DNA of 64,000 nt from Streptomyces rhizoryzae (GTDB lineage Bacteria > Actinomycetota > Actinomycetes > Streptomycetales > Streptomycetaceae). The stretch is taken from positions 1 to 64,000 of the forward strand of contig NZ_JALMUV010000040.1 of assembly GCF_023155275.1 (NCBI RefSeq), read 5' to 3'. How positions within the stretch are numbered: position 1 is the first letter of the stretch; every line of letters begins with the position of its first letter. Position numbers and translations under genes: made by a program. The notes below the pieces were generated by a model, which saw nothing but the letters and a program-made list of their open reading frames with translations, did no database searches and had not been told where the DNA came from. This document shows, piece after piece, positions 1-8,407 of this stretch.

Positions 1-43
1 GGTGTGGTGTGCTTGGGGGCTCGTCTAGGAGAGGACTGGGGCT

Positions 44-1222
44 GTGCAACGGCGTTTCCGGGGTGCTGTGTTGGCCGTCGCGTCGGTGGTCGTGGTGGCG
101 GGGTGCTCGTCGGGGGGCGGGGTGGCGGCGGGGGATGCGGGGGCCGGGGGGCCGGGTCGGGGGGCCGGGGGGCGGTCGCCCGGCCCGGCCGCGTCGGTCG
201 CGGTGCCGCCCGCCAAGGGGACCGTACGGGTCACCGGGACGCTGGCCACGGGGTTGCGGACGCCGTGGGGTGTGGCGGTGCTGCCGGGTGGGGACCTGCT
301 GGTCGGGGAGCGGGACACCGGGCGGATCGTGCGGGTCGCCGCGCACGGGGGCAAGGTCACGCAGGCGGGATCGGTGCCGGGGGTGGCCGCCGGGGGCGAG
401 GGCGGGCTGCTGGGGCTCGCGGTCTCCTCGTCGTTCGCCGCCGACCACCAGGTGTACGCGTACTTCACCACCGCGTCCGACAACCGCATCGCGCGGCTGA
501 TCTACGACGAGCGGCGCGACCCCGGCAACCAGCTGGGCGCGCCCGACACGATCTTCAAGGGGATCCCCAAGGGGCGGTTCCACAACGGTGGGCGGCTGGC
601 GTTCGGGCCGGACAGGATGCTCTACGCCACCACCGGGGAGACCGGCGACAAGGCGCTCGCCCAGGACAAGGCGTCGCCGGCCGGCAAGATCCTGCGGATG
701 ACCCCGGACGGCGAGCCGGCGCACGGCAATCCGGAGCCGGACTCGGTGGTGTACGACTACGGGCACCGCAACGTCGAGGGGCTCGCCTGGGATTCCGGCA
801 AGCGGCTGTGGGCGTCGGAGCTCGGGCAGGACACCTGGGACGAGCTCAATCTCGTCGAGCCGGGGCGGAACTACGGCTGGCCGCAGGTCGAGGGGAAGCG
901 GCGGGGCGGCGCCCCGGTGCCGCCGGGGTACGCCGACCCGGTCCTGGTGTGGAAGCCCGCGGACGCCTCGCCGAGCGGACTGGCGTACGCCGGCGGCTCG
1001 TTGTGGATGGCCTCGCTGCGCGGCGAGCGGCTGTGGCGGATCCCGCTGGACGGGACGCGGCCGGCGGCCGCACCGCAGGCGTTCCTCCAGGGCCGCTACG
1101 GGCGGCTGCGGACCGTCGTACCGGCCGGGGACGGGGCGTTGTGGCTGGTCACCAGCAACACCGACGGCCGCGGCACCCCGCACGAGGGAGATGACCGGAT
1201 TCTCCGCCTGGAGATCAGCTGA
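44..1222 (+). CDS. PQQ-dependent sugar dehydrogenase (GSH/sorbosone dehydrogenase family) lipoprotein
   Basis: The 392-residue product begins with a short basic N-terminus, a hydrophobic stretch and a lipobox (VVAGC, Cys near residue 21), so it is probably a lipoprotein on the outer face of the membrane. The mature part is a six-bladed propeller of the glucose/sorbosone dehydrogenase type. Family motifs are visible: LRTPWGVAVLPGGDLLVGER, GEGGLLGLA, an FHNGG-type metal/PQQ loop, YDYGHRNVEGLAWD, and ELGQDTWDELN followed by GRNYGWP. The family oxidises sugars with PQQ as cofactor; the real substrate cannot be told from sequence. The GTG start is chosen because AGGAGAGG lies about 10 bases upstream and the signal peptide follows directly. 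It lies upstream of a small DUF6191-like gene on the same strand. Confidence 0.88.
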   Translation: MQRRFRGAVLAVASVVVVAGCSSGGGVAAGDAGAGGPGRGAGGRSPGPAASVAVPPAKGTVRVTGTLATGLRTPWGVAVLPGGDLLVGERDTGRIVRVAAHGGKVTQAGSVPGVAAGGEGGLLGLAVSSSFAADHQVYAYFTTASDNRIARLIYDERRDPGNQLGAPDTIFKGIPKGRFHNGGRLAFGPDRMLYATTGETGDKALAQDKASPAGKILRMTPDGEPAHGNPEPDSVVYDYGHRNVEGLAWDSGKRLWASELGQDTWDELNLVEPGRNYGWPQVEGKRRGGAPVPPGYADPVLVWKPADASPSGLAYAGGSLWMASLRGERLWRIPLDGTRPAAAPQAFLQGRYGRLRTVVPAGDGALWLVTSNTDGRGTPHEGDDRILRLEIS

Positions 1223-1298
1223 TCCCCTTTCCTGGCGGTCTGCTTACACTCGGTGCGGGGGACGGGTGGATCCACCGGATCGCACCGAAGGGGGCACC

Positions 1299-1496
1299 GT
1301 GTTCAACGTCGTGGAAGAACTGTTCGCGCCCGGCCGCAAGCACACCGAGGAGGAGCGGCAGCGGATGTCGCTCGTGCTGGACGAGGTGGGCCGGGGCGGC
1401 CGGGGCGAGGGGCCGATAGACCTCGCCTCCGGCGTCGTGGTCGTCCGGGCCCGGCCGCAGCGGCCCGCACCGGAGGAGCCCGGCACGGGCGGCTGA
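1299..1496 (+). CDS. Small DUF6191-like protein
   Basis: This encodes 65 residues beginning VFNVVEELFAPGRKHT, with a conserved-looking core GPIDLASGVVVVR near the C-terminus. I recognise this pattern from small Streptomyces proteins annotated as DUF6191; no function is known. The GTG start has a GAAGGGGG ribosome site just upstream and removes a long implausible N-terminal extension. It has no signal peptide or membrane segment and is rich in charged residues. It lies 76 bases after the sugar dehydrogenase on the same strand and converges with the LuxR-type regulator 9 bases downstream. Confidence 0.65.
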   Translation: MFNVVEELFAPGRKHTEEERQRMSLVLDEVGRGGRGEGPIDLASGVVVVRARPQRPAPEEPGTGG

Positions 1497-1505
1497 CGGG
1501 CCGCT

Positions 1506-4500
1506 TCAGGGGCGCGTGGCCGGTTCGGCGAAGAGGCGCAGGCGGTGGGCCACCGCGCCGGCCTCGCCGCGCCCGGAGACGCCCAGCTTGGCGAGGATGT
1601 TGGAGACGTGGACGCTGGCGGTCTTCGGGGAGATGAAGAGGGCGTCGGCGATCTGGCGGTTGCTGCGGCCGTCGGCCACCAGGCGCAGCACGTCCCGTTC
1701 CCGGGGCGTCAGGCCCAGCGACTCGGCCGGGGCGGCGGGCGGCGGGGCGGCGGCCGCGGTGCGGGCCGGGCCGGGCCCGGCGGCGCCGGGGAGGGGTATC
1801 CGGGCGCGCTGGGCTAGGAGTTCGAGCTCGCCGGTCAGCGGCCCGGCACCCATCCCGGTCGCGGCCGTGTGCGCCTGGCCGAGCAGCAGGACGGCGGCCT
1901 CCCGCGGGGTGCGGCCGGCCAGCCCGGCGGTGGCCCGCTCGGTGCCGTGCAGCAGCGACTCCGCCCAGCGGCAGCAGCACCAGGCCAGTTCGTGCGGCCG
2001 CTCCAGCGGCTCGAAGGCGGCGACCGCCGCGGCCCAGGCGTCCGGTGACTCCCGACCCTCGGCGCGGCGGAGTTCGGCCTCGACGGCGGTGCCGTAGGCG
2101 TCCCATACCGGGGAGAGCCGGGACAGCCGCTTGGCGGCCTCCCGGATGCGGGCGAGGATCGCCGGCCGGCCGGGCTCGGCGGCGGGCAGGCCGCGGGCGT
2201 CGGCCTCGACGGTGGTGGCCGCCCACAGCAGCGGCCAGGCGTAGCGGTGCAGGCCGGGTGCGAAGCCGGCGGGCGGGACGGCCTGGTCGAGGATGGCGCG
2301 GGCGTCCAGCACCCGGCCCTGGCGGGCGGCCAGCCGCAGGGCGTGCCGGGCCATGGGCAGGGCGTGCTGCGGCTGCGGGTCGTGGGTGCCGTAGTGCTCC
2401 TGGGCGACGGCCAGTTCGCGCTCGGCGGCGGCGAGGTCGCCGGCGTCCAGGGCGAGGGCGGTGAGGCGGCTGGCGGCCAGCGCGATGGCGCGGGGGTTCT
2501 GGGCCAGCCGGCGGGCGTCGGCGGCGGCCCGGCCGGCCTCCGCCCAGCGGCCCAGGGACTGGAGTGATTCGGCGCGGTTGCTCAGCACCCAGCTGGTGGT
2601 GTCCTTCAGGCCGTAGCGGGTGGTCAGCTCCACGCCCTGCTCGGTGACCGCCACCGCCTCGCGGGAGCGGCCGACGCCTTCGAGGGTGCCGGGGAAGTTG
2701 ATGTGGCCGCGGCCGATGACGGCGAAGTAGCCGCGGGCCGCCGCGCGGTCCAGGACGGTACGGAACTCCGCGAGCCCCTCCTCGACCTCGCCGGCGTCCA
2801 CCCGCAGGCCCGCCAGCGTCACCCGGGAATTGAGCTCCGCCTGCTCGTCGCCCACCAACCGGGCCAGTTCCACCGCCCGTTCGGCGGTGGCGAAGGCGCC
2901 GGGGCCCGGTTCGTGCAGCATCTGCCAGTTGGCGACCGCGGCGGTGACGGTGGCGTGCACGGACGACGGCGGCAGGCCGCGCATCAGCTCCTGGGCCGTG
3001 CCCAGGTCCTCCCAGCCGTTGCCGCGGCCGGTGCCCTGGCACAGCCGGGAGCGCTGCACCAGGAACCACGCGGTGCGCAGCGGGTCCCCCTCCTCGCGCA
3101 GGGAGCGCAGGGCGCGCTTGGTGATGGTGAAGGCCCGCTCGCTGTCGCCGGAGAGCCGGGCGGCGACCGCGATCTCGGCGAGCAGGTCGATGAAGCGCAG
3201 CGCGTCGCCGCGGCCGCCGCCGCAGGGCGGGTACGCCTCGGCGTAGTCGACCGGGCGGACGGCCTGGCGGACCTCGGGCGGCGCGTCGTCCCACAGCTCC
3301 AGGGCGCGGTCCAGCAGCCGGAGCTGCTCGGCGTAGGCGTGCCGGCGGCGGGCCTGGACGGAGGCGGCGAGGACGGCGGGCAGCGCCTTGGCGGCGTCGT
3401 GGGCCTTGTACCAGTAGCTGGCCAGCCGGGTGGCGCAGACCTCGGAGCGGACCAGGGAGCGGTCGGCCTCCAGGGCCTGGGCGTAGCGGCGGTTGAGGCG
3501 GGTGCGCTCACCGGGCAGCAGGTCGTCGACGACGGCCTCGCGGACCAGGGCGTGCCGGAAGCGGTAGCCGGTGCCGTCCTGGGTGGGCAGGAGGGTGTTG
3601 CTGCCGACGGCGGCGCGGAGCGCCTCGATGAGGTCGTCCTCGGGCATCTCGCAGACCGCGGCGAGGAGTTCGTACTCGACGGTGGAGCCGCCCTCGGCGG
3701 CGATCCGCACCACCCGCTGGGCGTCCTCGGGCAGCGCCTCGACGCGCACCAGCAGCAGGTCGCGCAGCGGGTCGCTGAGGCCGTAGGCGCAGCCGTCGGC
3801 CATCCCGCGGGCCAGCTCCTCGACGAAGAAGGCGTTGCCCTCGGAGCGCTTGAAGACGCGGTCGACGGTGTCCTCGCCGGGCTCGCTGCCCTGGATGCCG
3901 GCGATCTGGGAGCGGACCTCGTCGCGGTTGAAGCGGTCCAGCTCGACGCGGCGGACGGTGCGCATCCGGTCGATCTCGGCGAGGAACGGGCGCAGCGGGT
4001 GGCGGCGGTGGATGTCGTCGGAGCGGTAGGTGGCGACCAGCAGGATGGCGGCGTCGTGCAGGGCGCGCAGGAGGTAGGCGAGCAGCTCGCGGGTGGAGCG
4101 GTCGGCCCAGTGGAGGTCCTCGATGACGATGACGAGGGTGCGGTGGGCGGCGAGCCGCTCCAGGAGGCGGGCGGTCAGCTCGAAGAGCCGGGCCCGGCCG
4201 ATCTCCGCGCCCTGGGCCTCGCCGGCGGTCTCCCCCAGCTCCGGGAGGATCCGGGCCAGTTCGCCCTCCTGGCCGGCGACGGCGGCGGCCAGCTCCTCGC
4301 GCAGGCGGGCGTTGAGGGTGTGCAGGATGGAGGAGAACGGGGCGAACGGCAGGCCCTCGGAGCCGATCTCGATGCAGCCGCCGAGGGCGACCAGCGCGCC
4401 CTGGGCGCGGGCGGTCTCGCCGAACTCCTCGATCAGGCGGGTCTTGCCGACCCCGGCCTCGCCGCCGATCAGCAGCGCCTGGGGCTCGCCGGACGCCGAG

Positions 4501-4592
4501 GCCCGCGCCAGCGCGTCGCCCAGCTCGGCGAGTTCGGCCGCGCGGCCGACGAAAACGGGACTGATGGGTCTGCTCTCCACGGTGCCGAGCAT
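1506..4592 (-). CDS. Large ATP-binding LuxR-family (LAL) transcriptional regulator
   Basis: The product is about 1028 residues with the layout of LAL regulators. An N-terminal AAA/STAND ATPase has Walker A (GGEAGVGKTR, about residue 40) and Walker B (LVIVIEDLHWAD). A long alpha-helical TPR-like middle follows. A C-terminal LuxR helix-turn-helix (LTPRERDVLRLVADGRSNRQ, then ISPKTASVHVSNILAKLGV) ends the protein. Such proteins activate transcription in response to a ligand or partner bound by the ATPase/TPR part. I chose the ATG just before ESRPISPVFVGR because the ATPase domain starts there; the open frame runs 116 codons further upstream, but that part looks like noise. No strong ribosome site precedes this ATG, so the start is tentative. 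The target genes are unknown. Confidence 0.88.
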   Translation of the reverse strand: MLGTVESRPISPVFVGRAAELAELGDALARASASGEPQALLIGGEAGVGKTRLIEEFGETARAQGALVALGGCIEIGSEGLPFAPFSSILHTLNARLREELAAAVAGQEGELARILPELGETAGEAQGAEIGRARLFELTARLLERLAAHRTLVIVIEDLHWADRSTRELLAYLLRALHDAAILLVATYRSDDIHRRHPLRPFLAEIDRMRTVRRVELDRFNRDEVRSQIAGIQGSEPGEDTVDRVFKRSEGNAFFVEELARGMADGCAYGLSDPLRDLLLVRVEALPEDAQRVVRIAAEGGSTVEYELLAAVCEMPEDDLIEALRAAVGSNTLLPTQDGTGYRFRHALVREAVVDDLLPGERTRLNRRYAQALEADRSLVRSEVCATRLASYWYKAHDAAKALPAVLAASVQARRRHAYAEQLRLLDRALELWDDAPPEVRQAVRPVDYAEAYPPCGGGRGDALRFIDLLAEIAVAARLSGDSERAFTITKRALRSLREEGDPLRTAWFLVQRSRLCQGTGRGNGWEDLGTAQELMRGLPPSSVHATVTAAVANWQMLHEPGPGAFATAERAVELARLVGDEQAELNSRVTLAGLRVDAGEVEEGLAEFRTVLDRAAARGYFAVIGRGHINFPGTLEGVGRSREAVAVTEQGVELTTRYGLKDTTSWVLSNRAESLQSLGRWAEAGRAAADARRLAQNPRAIALAASRLTALALDAGDLAAAERELAVAQEHYGTHDPQPQHALPMARHALRLAARQGRVLDARAILDQAVPPAGFAPGLHRYAWPLLWAATTVEADARGLPAAEPGRPAILARIREAAKRLSRLSPVWDAYGTAVEAELRRAEGRESPDAWAAAVAAFEPLERPHELAWCCCRWAESLLHGTERATAGLAGRTPREAAVLLLGQAHTAATGMGAGPLTGELELLAQRARIPLPGAAGPGPARTAAAAPPPAAPAESLGLTPRERDVLRLVADGRSNRQIADALFISPKTASVHVSNILAKLGVSGRGEAGAVAHRLRLFAEPATRP

Positions 4593-4687
4593 CGCACAGG
4601 GGTCCGACAGTCCGGCAGTGGTTTCCGGCACACCCGGAGGTCCCCCGGGCCGCACCGCCGGGCCGTCCGCCGCGTCCTGAGGGGCGG

Positions 4688-4876
4688 TCAGGCGGTGGCG
4701 CGCCGGATCCACCCGCGCCGTACCCGGCCGCCCCTCACCCGCCCTTCGGCATCGTGGCGTCCGGAACCGGCGGCGTCCCGGGCGCCTTCGGTGGCCTCGC
4801 GCACCAGGCGGCGGCGGTCGGCCTCGCGGCGCAGTTCCTCGTAGCGGACGCGGATTTCGAGTTCGGAGGCGTACAC
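4688..4876 (-). CDS. Small charged helical protein, unknown function
   Basis: This encodes 62 residues from a GTG start with a good GAGGAG ribosome site 6 bases upstream. The first half (YASELEIRVRYEELRREADRR) reads as a charged amphipathic helix, followed by an Arg/Gly-rich tail. Similar short proteins with the same opening occur in Streptomyces, but I know of no assigned role. It lies 95 bases upstream of the LAL regulator on the same strand and could be co-transcribed with it. Confidence 0.55.
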   Translation of the reverse strand: MYASELEIRVRYEELRREADRRRLVREATEGARDAAGSGRHDAEGRVRGGRVRRGWIRRATA

Positions 4877-5082
4877 GGGGTCTCCTCGGGTCGGGGCGGA
4901 GGGGCGTCCGGCCGGTTCGCCGGGCGCCGATGGCCTCCACTCTCGTCGCCGAGGAGGGTCCGCCGCATCGGGAGAGTGCCTGATCTCGGGGACGCCTACG
5001 GGCCGTGGAAAGCGGTGTGGAGGACGGCCGGGGGCTTAGAAACCGGCCCCCGGCCGCCGCGGGGACTCAGAAACACCGCCCC

Positions 5083-5100
5083 GGGGCGGCCGGCCGCCCC
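5083..5100. terminator. GC-rich perfect palindrome, probable terminator
   Basis: An 18-base perfect palindrome (GGGGCGGCC then its complement) sits 40 bases past the stop of the membrane protein gene at 5141. It has no U-tract, as is common for streptomycete terminators. The rest of 4877-5140 holds no gene that I can support. Confidence 0.45.
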
Positions 5101-5140
5101 GTACCGGGCCGCTTTCCCGGCCCCGCCGCCCTCAGGGGCC

Positions 5141-5827
5141 TCAGGCGCCGCCGCCGGGTGCCTTAGGGAGGCTGGGCAGGCTCGCGAACAGGTCGAGGTA
5201 CATACCCGCCGACACCAGCAGGCCGAGCAGGCCGAGCACCAGGCCGCCCCAGGCGACGGCGCGCACCCAGGTGGGGCGGCGGCCGGTCAGCACGACCGCG
5301 GCGACGAGCAGGGCGAGCACCGCGAAGGCGCCGTTGACCAGGGCGGTGGTGTGCCAGGGGGCGCCGTAGACGGTGGCGATCTGGTCGGTCGCCCTGCCGG
5401 TCTGGAGCTTGATCTGGCCCAGCAGGGTCTGCCGCTCGGCCAGCAGGGTGCCGAGCCAGGTGCCGGTGAGCGAGGCCAGGCCGAGCCCGGCGGCGACGAC
5501 CGCCCCGGCGCCCGCCCCCGCACCGGACCGGGACGCCGCGCCGTCGGCGGGGTGGTCGGTGTCGTCGGCCGGGTCGGTGTCGTCGGCGGGTGCGGTCGCG
5601 TCGGCGGGGGTTTCACCGCCGGGTGTTGCGTCGCCGGGGCTCCCGGGGGCGGCGGTGGTGCCGGCGGCCTCCGCGGACTTCCCGGCCGGCTCCTCGGCGG
5701 CCCGCCCGGCGGCCCTGTCCCCCGTCCCGGAGGTCACTTCGGCGGTCCCGCCCCCTACGGTCCCGCCCTCGGTCGTCGTCTCCTCGGTCGTCGCGTCATC
5801 GGTTCGCTTGTCGGTCGTCGTTCCCAT
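5141..5827 (-). CDS. Hypothetical membrane protein with Thr/Ala-rich acidic N-terminus
   Basis: The product is 228 residues. About 95 N-terminal residues are low-complexity Thr/Ala/Asp/Gly, probably disordered. Three hydrophobic segments follow, near residues 103-125, 150-172 and 180-205, with an LAERQTLLGQIKLQTGRATDQI stretch between the first and second that is probably exposed. No catalytic motif is seen. I do not recognise the family beyond the general class of streptomycete membrane proteins. Codon bias supports the minus frame throughout. It is 54 bases downstream of the neighbouring MMPL gene on the same strand, so the two may be co-transcribed. Confidence 0.7.
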   Translation of the reverse strand: MGTTTDKRTDDATTEETTTEGGTVGGGTAEVTSGTGDRAAGRAAEEPAGKSAEAAGTTAAPGSPGDATPGGETPADATAPADDTDPADDTDHPADGAASRSGAGAGAGAVVAAGLGLASLTGTWLGTLLAERQTLLGQIKLQTGRATDQIATVYGAPWHTTALVNGAFAVLALLVAAVVLTGRRPTWVRAVAWGGLVLGLLGLLVSAGMYLDLFASLPSLPKAPGGGA

Positions 5828-5881
5828 GGGCGCGACCGTAGGGGCCGCGTCTGAGAGTCCGATGAGAGCCCCGGGCGCGCC

Positions 5882-8092
5882 CTACGCGGCCGGCCCCCGG
5901 ACCCCGGCCGGCGGCCGGTCGCCGGTGTGCGGCGCGGGCGCGGCGGGTTCCGGCGGCGGTTCGATGCTCAGCTTGGGCAGCCGCCGGTCCAGCCAGGCCG
6001 GCAGCCACCAGTTGGCGCCGCCCAGCAGGTGCATCAGGGCCGGGACCAGCAGCGTGCGCAGGACGAACGCGTCCAGGGCGACGGCCGCGGCCAGGCCGAT
6101 GCCGAACATGGCGATGATCCGGTCGCCGCTCAGCACGAAGGCCCCGAACACCGCGATCATGATCAGCGCGGCCGAGTTGATCACCCGGCTGGTCTCGGCG
6201 AGCCCGGTCCGCACCGCCCGCCGGTTGTCGCCGGTCAGCCGCCACTCCTCGTACATCCGGCTGACCAGGAAGACCTGGTAGTCCATGGAGAGGCCGAAGA
6301 GCACCGAGACCATGATCACCGGCAGGAACGGTTCGACGGGGCCGGCCCGGCCCAGTCCCAGCGCCTCGCTCCCCCACCCCCACTGGAAGACCGCCACGAC
6401 GATCCCCAGGGACGCGGCGACCGCGGCGAGGTTCATCAGCGCGGCCTTCAGCGGGATGCCGATGCTGCGGAAGGCGAGCAGCAGCAGGACGGAGCCGAGG
6501 CCGATGACGGCGCCCAGGAAGAGCGGGAGTTTGCCGACGATCACGGCCGCGAAGTCGTCGTAGCCGGCGGTCACCCCGCCGACCCGGACCCGCAGCGTGG
6601 TGCCGTCCGCGGCGGCCGGCAGCACCTGGGCGCGCAGCCGGGTCACCAGGTCCGAGGTCTGCCGGGACTGCGGTGCGCCGTCCGGGACGACGGTGATCAC
6701 GCCGGTGGTGCGGCCGCCGTCGAACTCCGGCCCGCTGACCCGGGCGACGCCGGGCGTCGCGCGCAGCGTGCCGGGCAGCTTGTCGAAGGCGATCCGGTCG
6801 CCGGCGCCGTCGAGCGAACCGACCAGCGTCAGCGGCCCGTTGGAGCCGGGCCCGAACCCGTCCGCCAGCAGGTCGTACGCCTTGCGGGTGGTGGCGGTGG
6901 CCGGGTCGTTGCCCTGGTCGGAGGTGCCCAGGCGCAGGCCGAGGGCGGGCAGGGCGAGGGCGAGCATCACGGCGGCCGCGAGGACGCCGAGGAGCCGGTG
7001 GTGGCGTTCGACGAAGCCGGCCCAGCGGGCGGCCGGCCCGTTCGCGGCGGTGGGCCGGGGCCCGTCGGCGGCCAGCCGGCGCCGCTCCCGGCGGCCCAGC
7101 GCCCGGGTGCCGATGAGCCCGAGCAGGGCGGGCAGCAGGGTGACGGACGCGGCGACGGTGAGGACGACGGTCAGCGAGGCGGCCAGCGCGACGCCGTTGA
7201 GGAAGCCCAGCCGCAGGGTGAGCATGCCCAGCAGCGCGATGCAGACGGTGACCCCGGCGAAGACCACCGCGCGCCCGGAGACCGCGACCGCGCGGGTGGC
7301 GGCCTCCTGGACGGACAGGCCGGCGCGCAACCCCTTGCGGTGCCGGGTGACGATGAAGAGCGCGTAGTCGATGCCCACCCCGAGGCCGATGAGCACGCCC
7401 AGCATCGGCGCGAAGTCGGCGAGCGTCATGACGTGGCCGAGCAGGGTGATCCCGGCGGCGGCGGTGCCGACGGCGGCCAGGGCGGTGACGATCGGCAGCA
7501 GGGTCGCGGCGAGCGAGCCGAAGGCGAGGAAGAGCACCACGGCCGCCGCGCACAGCCCGATGATCTCCGGGAGGCGGTCGTGCGGGGCCTGGGTCAGGGC
7601 GATCCCGGAGCCGCCCAGCTCGACCTGGAGTCCGTTCCCGGCCGCCGCCCGGGCGGTCCGCACGACCGCGCCGACCTGGGCCGCGGGCAGGTCGTCGGGC
7701 GAGCTGCGGAAGGCGAGCCGGGCGTAGGCGGTGCGGCCGTCGCGGCTGATCTGCTGCCCGCCGCCGGGCCCGTAGGGGCTCTGGACGGACGCGACGCCGG
7801 GGAGGCGGGCGACCTTTCCGAGGGTGTGCTCCATGGTGGCGCGGACGGCGGTGGCGCGCACCGAACCGGCCGCGGTGTGCCACACGAGGGTGTCGGTGTC
7901 GCCCGCCTGGTCCGGGAACGCCTTGGCCAGGAGGGCGCCGGCCTGTCCGGACTCGGTGCCGGGGACCGCGTAGTCGGTGGAGTACGCCGAACCGGCCAGT
8001 CCCGCGGCGACGGTGGTCCCGGCGAAGGCCGCGAGCCAGAGGAGGAGCACCACGAGGCGGCGCCTGAGGCACCAGCGAGCCAGAGCGGTCAC
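5882..8092 (-). CDS. MMPL/RND family transporter
   Basis: The product is about 736 residues. It has an N-terminal membrane segment (LRRRLVVLLLWLAAFAGT), a large external loop, a first bundle of about five membrane helices with the GVGIDYALFIVTRHR motif, a second external loop, and a second bundle containing GLSMDYQVFLVSR. This is the two-fold MMPL repeat; the family exports lipids, siderophores or drugs using the proton gradient. I use the GTG at 8092, with GGGAAG upstream, because the membrane segment begins there. The open frame upstream (to 8275) is Arg/Pro noise. The substrate is unknown. Confidence 0.9.
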   Translation of the reverse strand: MTALARWCLRRRLVVLLLWLAAFAGTTVAAGLAGSAYSTDYAVPGTESGQAGALLAKAFPDQAGDTDTLVWHTAAGSVRATAVRATMEHTLGKVARLPGVASVQSPYGPGGGQQISRDGRTAYARLAFRSSPDDLPAAQVGAVVRTARAAAGNGLQVELGGSGIALTQAPHDRLPEIIGLCAAAVVLFLAFGSLAATLLPIVTALAAVGTAAAGITLLGHVMTLADFAPMLGVLIGLGVGIDYALFIVTRHRKGLRAGLSVQEAATRAVAVSGRAVVFAGVTVCIALLGMLTLRLGFLNGVALAASLTVVLTVAASVTLLPALLGLIGTRALGRRERRRLAADGPRPTAANGPAARWAGFVERHHRLLGVLAAAVMLALALPALGLRLGTSDQGNDPATATTRKAYDLLADGFGPGSNGPLTLVGSLDGAGDRIAFDKLPGTLRATPGVARVSGPEFDGGRTTGVITVVPDGAPQSRQTSDLVTRLRAQVLPAAADGTTLRVRVGGVTAGYDDFAAVIVGKLPLFLGAVIGLGSVLLLLAFRSIGIPLKAALMNLAAVAASLGIVVAVFQWGWGSEALGLGRAGPVEPFLPVIMVSVLFGLSMDYQVFLVSRMYEEWRLTGDNRRAVRTGLAETSRVINSAALIMIAVFGAFVLSGDRIIAMFGIGLAAAVALDAFVLRTLLVPALMHLLGGANWWLPAWLDRRLPKLSIEPPPEPAAPAPHTGDRPPAGVRGPAA

Positions 8093-8258
8093 GGGCTGCT
8101 TCCCGGGTTGTGCGCCGATAACTCCCGGGAGCGGGTGGTGCCGAACGCGGACGGACAGGGCGGGGCGGGGGACGGGCGGCGGGCCGCCGGTGCCGGAACC
8201 GGTGCGGCGGACCCGCTTCCGAGGGCAGCGTGTCAGCCCGTAAAGATCCTTTGTCCTG

Positions 8259-8278
8259 TTTGTGGACTTCCCCACAAA
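8259..8278. promoter_or_regulatory. Inverted repeat in an AT-richer upstream region
   Basis: TTTGTGG and CCACAAA form 7-base arms separated by 6 bases. The site lies in a stretch (about 8240-8340) that is much less GC-rich than its surroundings and about 170 bases upstream of the MMPL start. It could be an operator for the MMPL gene or a hairpin following the phospholipase gene. The rest of 8093-8407 holds no gene that I can support. Confidence 0.3.
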
Positions 8279-8407
8279 GAGAGCGGAAGAGGCAACCGCG
8301 GCCGCTTATCGGGCGGTTAGGCCCACCAAAAGCCACTTAACCGGACTTTCCACCCCATCGACCTCCCGGGGCGCCCCGCCCGCCAGGCGCCCCCGGGCCG
8401 CCCCGGG

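Noticed and set aside
2703..4844. Long plus-strand open frame antisense to the LAL regulator
   Set aside because: Its translation is Gly/Ala/Gln-rich with no domain, while the minus frame has Walker and LuxR motifs.
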